Below, piece after piece: positions 21,423-27,132 of a stretch of 27,132 nt of DNA (positions within the stretch are counted from its first letter, which is position 1; every line of letters begins with the position of its first letter). The position numbers and the translations under genes are program-made. Source of the DNA: Pseudomonadota bacterium (lineage in GTDB: Bacteria > Myxococcota > Myxococcia > Myxococcales > Myxococcaceae); NCBI GenBank assembly GCA_023424585.1, contig JAFADT010000316.1:1-27132 (forward strand). Direction: 5' to 3'. The notes under the pieces are model-generated. The model made no database searches. It saw only the letters and a list, made by a program, of their open reading frames with translations, and had not been told where the DNA came from.

Positions 21423-23723
21423 ATGGCGGGTAACATCCGCCCCGCCATGAGCACGCAGGGAGGCGCCGGAGAAGATCCCGACCGGGGGCGGCGCATCGGA
21501 AAGTACGAGATCCTCACCCGACTCTCCATGGGAGGGATGGCGGAGCTGTTCCTCGCGTACACCTCCGGCCCCGGTGGCTTCCGCAAGTTCGTGGCGGTGA
21601 AGCAGATCCTCCCCGACATCAAGAAGGACGACCAGTTCGTCAAGATGTTCCTCGACGAGGCGCGCATCACCGCGGCCTTCTCGCACGCGAACATCGGGCA
21701 GGTGTTCGACCTGGGCGAGGAGGACGGCGAGCTGTACCTCGCCATGGAGTTCCTGCCCGGCCAGAACCTGGAGCAGGTGGTGAAGATGGCGGCGCGGCGC
21801 AACTACACGCTGCCGCTGGGCTTCAGCGCGCGCGTGATGCGCGACACGTGCCTGGGCCTGCACTACGCCCACCACTTCATGGATCCGTCGGGCCGCCCCG
21901 TGGCGGTGGTGCACCGCGACGTGTCCCCGAAGAACGTGATGATCACCTACGACGGCGTCGTGAAGGTGATCGACTTCGGCATCGCCAAGGCGCGCGGCAA
22001 GCTGGGGCGCACGCAGGTGGGCACCGTGAAGGGGACCAGCGGGTACATGTCCCCGGAGCAGGTGCGCAACAAGGACCTGGACGGTCGCAGCGACCAGTTC
22101 TCCACGGGCGTGATGTTCCACGAGCTGCTGGCCGGACAGCGCCTGTTCAACGCTCCGGGCGAGGCCGCCGTGATGATGCAGATCGTGGACGGGGAGATCC
22201 CCGCGCCGCGCTCGCTCAACCCGGCCGTGTCGGAGGCCCTGGAAGCGGTGGTGCTCAAGTCGCTGTCGCGCGACTCGGCCCAGCGCTTCGGCACGTGCCG
22301 GGAGATGGCGCGCGCCATCGAGGCCTCGCTGGGCGCCGAGCTGTTCGACGAAGATCAGATGGCCGCCATCATGGGCGAGCTCTTCGAGGAGAAGCGCCAG
22401 AAGACACGCACGCTCCTGGAGCTGGCCAGCCGCGCGGAGGACGCCCGCGTCAGCGAGGCCGCTGGCGCGCTCCACGTGGAGGAGGGCGGTGAGCAGGCTT
22501 CCGCAGAGCCCACCGCGCAGGTGAAGTCGCCGCCCGCGGACGTCGCGCCGTCCTTCAAGCCGACCCCCGTCCGCCGCACCGCGACCGAGTCCACGACGCC
22601 CGCCCCGCGCGCCACTCCGCGCCCCGCCATGGAGGCCGCCGAGGCCCGCGCCTCGCGCGTCAATACGCCCACCGTGGCGCCGCGATCGCAGCGTCCCTCG
22701 GGCGCTGATTCGGCATCGGTTCCGCGGGTGGTCCGCCCTCCCGCTGACGCCGTGCGGCCCTCTCGGGCTCGCCCCAGTGCGCGGCCCGAACCCTCCGAAG
22801 CGCGTGGTGCGTCCCAGTCCGAAGGGCTGATGGATCCGCCCAGCGAGCTCCAGACCCAGCGCTTCAAGACCCGCCCCGCGCGGAGCTCCACCCGGACCCC
22901 GCGTCACGCGGAGGAGGCGGAGGTCGCCGAATCAGCGGCTCCGGCCCCGCCCGCCCGTGAAGGCTCCGGCTGGGGCATGCGGCTGTTCCTGCTCCTCCTC
23001 CTGGGCGGCGTGGCCTACCTGGCGACGCTGGAGCCCGTGCGCCGCGTGTTCATGCCGGCGTACGAGTCCGCGAAGCAGTGGGTGCAGGCGGAGCTGGATC
23101 CACCTCCGCCCGTGGACCCCGCCGCGAACGGGCAGTGGCCGCCCAAGCCCTCTGGTCCGCCTCCGGGCTTCGCCCAGAAGCCCGCCCCCGAGCCCGAGAA
23201 GGCGCCGGAGGTGGAGCCGTCGCCTCCGCCCGAACCCGAGGTGGAGCCGGTCGTCGCCGACGCGAAGAAGACGCCCGCGGGCAAGGGGGCGCGCAAGGCG
23301 AAGCCGGCCGCTCCCAGCGTTCAGCCCGCCTCGGTGGACAAGCCCGCAGTGGACAGCCCGGTGGTGGCGAAGGCGGACCCGCGCCCCGCGAAGCCCGCGG
23401 CCCCGGAGCCGGTCACCACCGTCACGCAGGAGGAGAACCCGGAGGTGCTCGACACGACCACCTCGAAGGGCGCCGCGAAGGCGGGCCTGGGCTGGCTCAC
23501 GCTCTACACGGTGCCGAAGAACGCGGCCGTGTTCGACGGCGCCACGCAGCTGGGCACGTCCCCCCTGATCAAGTTCCCGCTGCCCGTGGGCACCTACCGC
23601 CTGCGCGTGGTGGACCCGCAGGACCCCGGCGGAACGAGCAAGCTGTTGTCCGCTCCCGTCCGTCCCGGCGAGGTGACGAAGCTGCAGATTCGACTGGCCG
23701 ACCTCCCGGCCTACGCGGACTGA
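21423..23723 (+). CDS. Transmembrane Ser/Thr protein kinase with PEGA-like domain
   Basis: This 766-residue Hanks-type kinase has its catalytic domain at about residues 27-300. The glycine loop is LSMGGMAELF, with lysine K60 (VAVK), E79, catalytic loop HRDVSPKN (H164-N171), DFG at 184-186 and GYMSPEQ. A long Pro/Ala/Arg-rich, low-complexity linker follows. One transmembrane helix (RLFLLLLLGGVAYLATL, about 519-536) leads to a Pro/Glu/Lys-rich extracytoplasmic stalk. The C-terminal PEGA-like beta domain begins near 690 (LTLYTVPKNAAVFDGATQLG). All catalytic residues are present. The ATG at 21423 sits only 2 bases after GGAGG; an alternative ATG at 21447 would shorten it by 8 residues. The signal sensed is unknown. 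Confidence 0.92.
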   Translation: MAGNIRPAMSTQGGAGEDPDRGRRIGKYEILTRLSMGGMAELFLAYTSGPGGFRKFVAVKQILPDIKKDDQFVKMFLDEARITAAFSHANIGQVFDLGEEDGELYLAMEFLPGQNLEQVVKMAARRNYTLPLGFSARVMRDTCLGLHYAHHFMDPSGRPVAVVHRDVSPKNVMITYDGVVKVIDFGIAKARGKLGRTQVGTVKGTSGYMSPEQVRNKDLDGRSDQFSTGVMFHELLAGQRLFNAPGEAAVMMQIVDGEIPAPRSLNPAVSEALEAVVLKSLSRDSAQRFGTCREMARAIEASLGAELFDEDQMAAIMGELFEEKRQKTRTLLELASRAEDARVSEAAGALHVEEGGEQASAEPTAQVKSPPADVAPSFKPTPVRRTATESTTPAPRATPRPAMEAAEARASRVNTPTVAPRSQRPSGADSASVPRVVRPPADAVRPSRARPSARPEPSEARGASQSEGLMDPPSELQTQRFKTRPARSSTRTPRHAEEAEVAESAAPAPPAREGSGWGMRLFLLLLLGGVAYLATLEPVRRVFMPAYESAKQWVQAELDPPPPVDPAANGQWPPKPSGPPPGFAQKPAPEPEKAPEVEPSPPPEPEVEPVVADAKKTPAGKGARKAKPAAPSVQPASVDKPAVDSPVVAKADPRPAKPAAPEPVTTVTQEENPEVLDTTTSKGAAKAGLGWLTLYTVPKNAAVFDGATQLGTSPLIKFPLPVGTYRLRVVDPQDPGGTSKLLSAPVRPGEVTKLQIRLADLPAYAD

Positions 23724-23732
23724 CCGCCGTCC

Positions 23733-23761
23733 TTGACGCTCCAGGACCCCCTCACTAGGGT
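23733..23761 (+). promoter_or_regulatory. Sigma-A promoter for glyQ-glyS
   Basis: TTGACG (23733-23738) and TAGGGT (23756-23761) are separated by exactly 17 bases. They lie 10 bases after the kinase stop and 51 bases before the glyQ start. This is the best promoter match in the window and implies a leader of roughly 45 bases. Confidence 0.75.
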
Positions 23762-23812
23762 CCGCCGCGTTCCGCCTTCGCCTTCGACGCACTGCGAGAA
23801 GGACTCGCCAAC

Positions 23813-24805
23813 ATGTATTTCCAGGACCTCATCCTCACGCTCCAGAAGCACTGGGCCGACCAGGGATGCATCGTCACCCAGTCGTACGACACGGAAGTCG
23901 GCGCGGGCACGATGGCCCCGTACACGTTCCTGCGCGCGCTCGGTCCCGAGCCGTGGAACGTCGCCTACGTGCAGCCCTCGCGGCGCCCCGCGGACGGCCG
24001 CTTCGGTGAGAACCCGAACCGCCTGTTCCAGCACCACCAGTTCCAGGTCATCCTCAAGCCCGCGCCCAAGAACGTCCAGGAGCTCTACCTGGAGTCGCTG
24101 CGGAAGATCGGGATGGATCCGCTGGAGCACGACATCCGCTTCGTCGAGGACGACTGGGAGTCCCCCACGCTGGGCGCCTGGGGCCTGGGCTGGGAGGTGT
24201 GGTGTGACGGGATGGAGGTGACGCAGTTCACCTACTTCCAGCAGTGCGGCGGCTTCGACTGCCGCCCCGTGGCCGCGGAGCTGACGTACGGGCTCGAGCG
24301 CCTGGCCATGTACCTGCAGAACGTGGAGAACGTCTTCGACATCGAGTGGGTCAAGGGCGTGAAGTACCGCGAGGTGTTCCACGCGAACGAAGTGGAGATG
24401 AGCAGGTACGCCCTCCACGAGTCCGACCCGCAGATGCTCTTCGCGATGTTCGACGCGTACGAGAAGGAGTGCAAGCGGCTCATCGAGCGCCACCTGCCGC
24501 TGCCCGCGTACGACTACGCGCTGAAGTGCTCGCACACGTTCAACCTGCTGGACGCGCGCGGCGCCATCTCCGTCACCGAGCGCGCCAACTTCATCAAGCG
24601 CGTGCGTGACAACGCGCGCCTGTGCGCGGAGGGCTACCTCCAGATGCGCGAGCGGCTGGGCTTCCCGCTGACGAAGACGCCGTGGACGGTGGGCGAGCAG
24701 CCGCCGGTGCTGGAGGGCAGGCCCGCCAGCGACTACTGGAAGACGGTGCAGCTGAACAAGCCGGTGGAGAAGAAGGAGAAGGCGGAGGTGTCCCGTGGCG
24801 CGTGA
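23813..24805 (+). CDS. glyQ: Glycyl-tRNA synthetase alpha subunit
   Basis: GlyQ is the catalytic subunit of the alpha2-beta2 glycyl-tRNA synthetase; it activates glycine with ATP. The 330-residue protein starts [20 protein letters not shown] and contains the conserved [39 protein letters not shown] and [14 protein letters not shown]. It is somewhat longer than the usual 290-305 because of a charged tail ([16 protein letters not shown]). An AGAAGGA site precedes the ATG. The 3' end overlaps glyS by 11 bases in another frame, so the subunits are translationally coupled. Confidence 0.98.
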   Translation: MYFQDLILTLQKHWADQGCIVTQSYDTEVGAGTMAPYTFLRALGPEPWNVAYVQPSRRPADGRFGENPNRLFQHHQFQVILKPAPKNVQELYLESLRKIGMDPLEHDIRFVEDDWESPTLGAWGLGWEVWCDGMEVTQFTYFQQCGGFDCRPVAAELTYGLERLAMYLQNVENVFDIEWVKGVKYREVFHANEVEMSRYALHESDPQMLFAMFDAYEKECKRLIERHLPLPAYDYALKCSHTFNLLDARGAISVTERANFIKRVRDNARLCAEGYLQMRERLGFPLTKTPWTVGEQPPVLEGRPASDYWKTVQLNKPVEKKEKAEVSRGA

Positions 24806-26894
24806 TCTGCTGCTGGAGGTCGGCGCCGAGGAGATCCCGGCGTCGTTCATCATCCCCGCGCTGGAGGACCTCAAGCGCGTGCTCACCGAGCGCATGGCCG
24901 ACGCCCGCCTGAAGCACGGCGAGGTGCGCACGTTCGGCACGCCGCGCCGGCTGGCCGTCTGGGTCCGCGACGTGGCGGACTCGGGCGAGGACATCACGAA
25001 GGAGGTGCTGGGCCCCAGCGCCAAGGCCGCCTTCGACGCGCAGGGCAAGCCCACCAAGGCGGCGGAGAAGTTCGCCGAGGGGCTCAAGCTGTCCGTGGAC
25101 GCGCTCGGGCGCACCACCACGGCCAAGGGCGAGTACGTCTCCGCGCGCGTGGAGGAGAAGGGCCGTCCGGCGGAGGCCATCCTCCAGGACGCGGCGCACG
25201 CGGCGGTGCACGGCATCAACTTCAAGAAGTCCATGCGCTGGGGTGACGTGGACACGGCGTTCGCCCGCCCGGTGCAGTGGATGGTGGCGCTCCTGGGCGA
25301 CACGGAGCTGCCGGTGGTGCTGGGCGACGTGAAGGCGGGCCGGACGACCTACGGCCACCGCTTCCTCGCGCCGGGCCCCATCGTGCTGAAGGCGCCCGCG
25401 GACTACGAGGCCGCGCTGGAGAAGGCGCACGTGGTGGCGGACATCGCGAAGCGCCGCGCGGAGCTGGTGCGCAAGGTGACCGCCGCGGCGAAGGCGGAGG
25501 GCGCGCAGCTGCTGGAGGACGAGGGGCTGGTGGACCAGGTGACGAACCTGGTGGAGCTGCCGAGCCCCGTGGTGGGCCGCTTCGAGGAGCGCCACCTGGA
25601 CCTGCCGCCCGAGGTGCTGGTGCAGGAGATGAAGAGCCACCAGCGCTACTTCTCGCTGACGGACGCGAAGGGGAAGCTGCTGCCGCGCTTCATCGCCGTG
25701 TCCAACACGCCGGTGCGCGACGAGCAGCTGTCCCTGCGCGGCTACCAGCGCGTGCTGGCGGCGCGGCTCGCGGACGGGCGCTTCTTCTTCGACGAGGACC
25801 GCCGCACCCCGCTGGCCGACCGCGTGGAGAAGCTGGGCCGCGTGGTGTGGCAGGGGCAGCTGGGCACGTACCTGGAGAAGGTGGAGCGCTTCCGCTCGCT
25901 GGCGCTCTGGCTTGCCCAGGCCACGGGCAGGGCAGGGGAGTCCGCCACGGTGGAGCGCGCCGCCACGCTGTCCAAGGCGGACCTCGTCACCGGCATGGTG
26001 GGCGAGTTCCCGGAGCTCCAGGGCGTGATGGGCCGCGAGTACGCGCGCGCGGGCGGTGAGCCCGAGGCGGTGGCGCTGGCCATCTTCGAGCACTACCTGC
26101 CCCGCGGGGCCGAGGACGCGCTGCCGTCGCAGGACGCGGGCGCGCTCATCGGCCTGGCGGACCGGCTGGACTCGCTGTGCGGCATCTTCGCCATCGGCAA
26201 GGCGCCGTCGGGCGCGGCGGATCCGTTCGCGCTGCGCCGCGCGTGTCTGTCCATCATCCGCATCGTGCTGGGGCGCGGCTACCGCTTCAGCCTGTCCGCC
26301 GCGGTGGACGAGGCGCTGCGCCTGCTGGCCCCCCGGCTGGCCAACGTGAAGCGCAAGCCGGGGGAAGCGGCCCCGCGCGAGCAGGTGCTGGAGTTCTTCC
26401 GCGGCCGCCTCAAGGCGCTGTGGGGCGAGCAGCACCGCACCGACGTCGTGGAGGCGGTGCTGGCCGTGGGCTTCGACGACCTGGTCGCGGCGAAGAAGCG
26501 CCTGGAGGCCCTGAGCGTGCTCGTGGGCCACGCGGACTTCCAGCCGCTCGCGGCGGCGTTCAAGCGCGTGGTCAACATCGTGGAGAAGCAGGGCAAGGAC
26601 GTGGCCGGCGGGCAGACCAACCCGCAGCGCTTCACGGACGAGCCGGAGAAGCACCTCCACACCGCCTTCACCCAGGCGCGCGCCAGGGTGGGCGAGCACG
26701 TGCGCGCGGACGACTTCGCCAGCGCGCTCAAGGAGATCACCGGCCTGAAGCCCGCCGTGGACACCTTCTTCGACAAGGTGATGGTGATGGCCGAGGACAA
26801 GGACCTGCGGGAGAACCGCATCCGGTTCCTCACGGAGATTGGCGCCCTGTTCAACCAGGTGGCGGACTTTTCCAAGATCCAGGCCGAGGCCTGA
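24795..26894 (+). CDS. glyS: Glycyl-tRNA synthetase beta subunit
   Basis: GlyS binds tRNA-Gly and partners GlyQ in the heterotetrameric enzyme. The 699-residue protein begins [20 protein letters not shown], the usual GlyS start. It contains [19 protein letters not shown] and [20 protein letters not shown] (starting at about residue 394), with a helical anticodon-binding C-terminal domain ending [20 protein letters not shown]. It starts at a GTG inside the end of glyQ, with GGCGGAGG upstream as the ribosome-binding site. Length is normal. Confidence 0.98.
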   Translation: MARDLLLEVGAEEIPASFIIPALEDLKRVLTERMADARLKHGEVRTFGTPRRLAVWVRDVADSGEDITKEVLGPSAKAAFDAQGKPTKAAEKFAEGLKLSVDALGRTTTAKGEYVSARVEEKGRPAEAILQDAAHAAVHGINFKKSMRWGDVDTAFARPVQWMVALLGDTELPVVLGDVKAGRTTYGHRFLAPGPIVLKAPADYEAALEKAHVVADIAKRRAELVRKVTAAAKAEGAQLLEDEGLVDQVTNLVELPSPVVGRFEERHLDLPPEVLVQEMKSHQRYFSLTDAKGKLLPRFIAVSNTPVRDEQLSLRGYQRVLAARLADGRFFFDEDRRTPLADRVEKLGRVVWQGQLGTYLEKVERFRSLALWLAQATGRAGESATVERAATLSKADLVTGMVGEFPELQGVMGREYARAGGEPEAVALAIFEHYLPRGAEDALPSQDAGALIGLADRLDSLCGIFAIGKAPSGAADPFALRRACLSIIRIVLGRGYRFSLSAAVDEALRLLAPRLANVKRKPGEAAPREQVLEFFRGRLKALWGEQHRTDVVEAVLAVGFDDLVAAKKRLEALSVLVGHADFQPLAAAFKRVVNIVEKQGKDVAGGQTNPQRFTDEPEKHLHTAFTQARARVGEHVRADDFASALKEITGLKPAVDTFFDKVMVMAEDKDLRENRIRFLTEIGALFNQVADFSKIQAEA

Positions 26895-26920
26895 GGCCCC
26901 ACCGCCGCTTCACCGCCGGA

Positions 26921-26956
26921 GCGTGCCCGTTTCCCCACCAGGGGAGCGGCGCACGC
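26921..26956 (+). terminator. Hairpin after glyS, possible terminator
   Basis: GCGTGC (26921-26926) pairs with GCACGC (26951-26956). Inside, CCG pairs with CGG and CCCC with GGGG around an ACCA loop. No T-tract follows, so it is either a factor-assisted terminator or a 3' stabiliser. It begins 26 bases after the glyS stop. A second GC-rich stretch lies at 26958-27000. Confidence 0.5.
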
Positions 26957-27017
26957 CTTCCGGGCGGGGGCGGATGTCCGCGGGCGGGCGTCCGGGAATA
27001 GCGGCAGCCCTATTCAG

Positions 27018-27047
27018 TTGCCCGGGGCAGGGCCGCGTTCCTACACT
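27018..27047 (+). promoter_or_regulatory. Possible promoter near the window end
   Basis: TTGCCC (27018-27023) and TACACT (27042-27047) are separated by 18 bases. An ATG follows 13 bases after the -10 box, so transcripts would be nearly leaderless. The call is by consensus only. Confidence 0.45.
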
Positions 27048-27060
27048 CCGCCCCCCTCTG

Positions 27061-27132
27061 ATGCGCCTCCACTTCCTGACCCCCGCGCAGCTGCACCTCG
27101 GGGCGTGTTCGATCGAGTCCGAACCGAACCCG
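27061..27132 (+). CDS. Possible start of an unidentified gene, cut by the window
   Basis: An ATG at 27061 opens a frame that continues to the last base: 24 codons, beginning MRLHFLTPAQ and reading on to EPNP. No ribosome-binding site precedes it; a possible promoter ends only 13 bases upstream. The fragment is too short to assign to any family and may not be a real gene. Confidence 0.35.
   Translation, partial: MRLHFLTPAQLHLGACSIESEPNP

Noticed and set aside
21457..22320. Pseudokinase possibility for the Ser/Thr kinase because the first glycine of the loop is replaced
   Set aside because: K60, E79, HRD, N171 and DFG are all present, and a GGMAE-type loop is, as I recall, common in myxobacterial kinases.

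Overview
The window is high-GC bacterial chromosome. The gene order, the GC-rich third codon positions and several accessory genes all point to a myxobacterium, most likely family Myxococcaceae (Myxococcus, Corallococcus or Pyxidicoccus). The accessory clues are a Tgl/PilF-type pilus lipoprotein, a Ser/Thr kinase with an HRDVSPKN catalytic loop and a C-terminal PEGA-like domain, and phasin-like coiled-coil proteins. Genus is inference, because no rRNA is present. All recognised genes lie on the + strand.

Region 1 (1-13131) is the translation/transcription supercluster: the end of tuf, rpmG, tRNA-Trp(CCA), secE, nusG, rplK, rplA, rplJ, rplL, rpoB and rpoC. It supplies an elongation factor, ribosomal proteins, a translocase subunit, an elongation regulator and the two large RNA polymerase subunits. 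Nearly every spacer holds a strong RNA hairpin. The main ones are a 17-bp stem after tRNA-Trp, a probable L1-binding mimic before rplK, a terminator-like stem and an L10-type leader before rplJ, a hairpin just upstream of the rplL ribosome-binding site, and an attenuator-like stem between rplL and rpoB. A good intrinsic terminator closes the block after rpoC.

Region 2 (13132-18158) begins with a sigma-A-like promoter. It holds two small phasin-like proteins, a membrane-anchored lytic transglycosylase coupled to the second by a GTGA overlap, an exported protein of unknown function, an unknown cytosolic protein, a Tgl/PilF-like TPR lipoprotein for type IV pilus secretin assembly, a RodZ-like HTH protein with one membrane helix, and recO.

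Region 3 (18189-23723) holds a PfkB-family sugar kinase, then two adjacent, translationally coupled proteins of the minimal nucleotidyltransferase type (PF10127/RlaP-like). The first carries an extra N-terminal beta-rich domain. A transmembrane Ser/Thr protein kinase follows. The nucleotidyltransferase pair is the least understood part of the window and the best candidate for an undescribed system.

Region 4 (23733-27132) is glyQ-glyS, the two-subunit glycyl-tRNA synthetase, behind a clear TTGACG-N17-TAGGGT promoter. After it come a hairpin and a possible promoter with the first codons of an unidentified gene cut by the window edge. I saw no insertion sequence, CRISPR array, prophage gene or rRNA.
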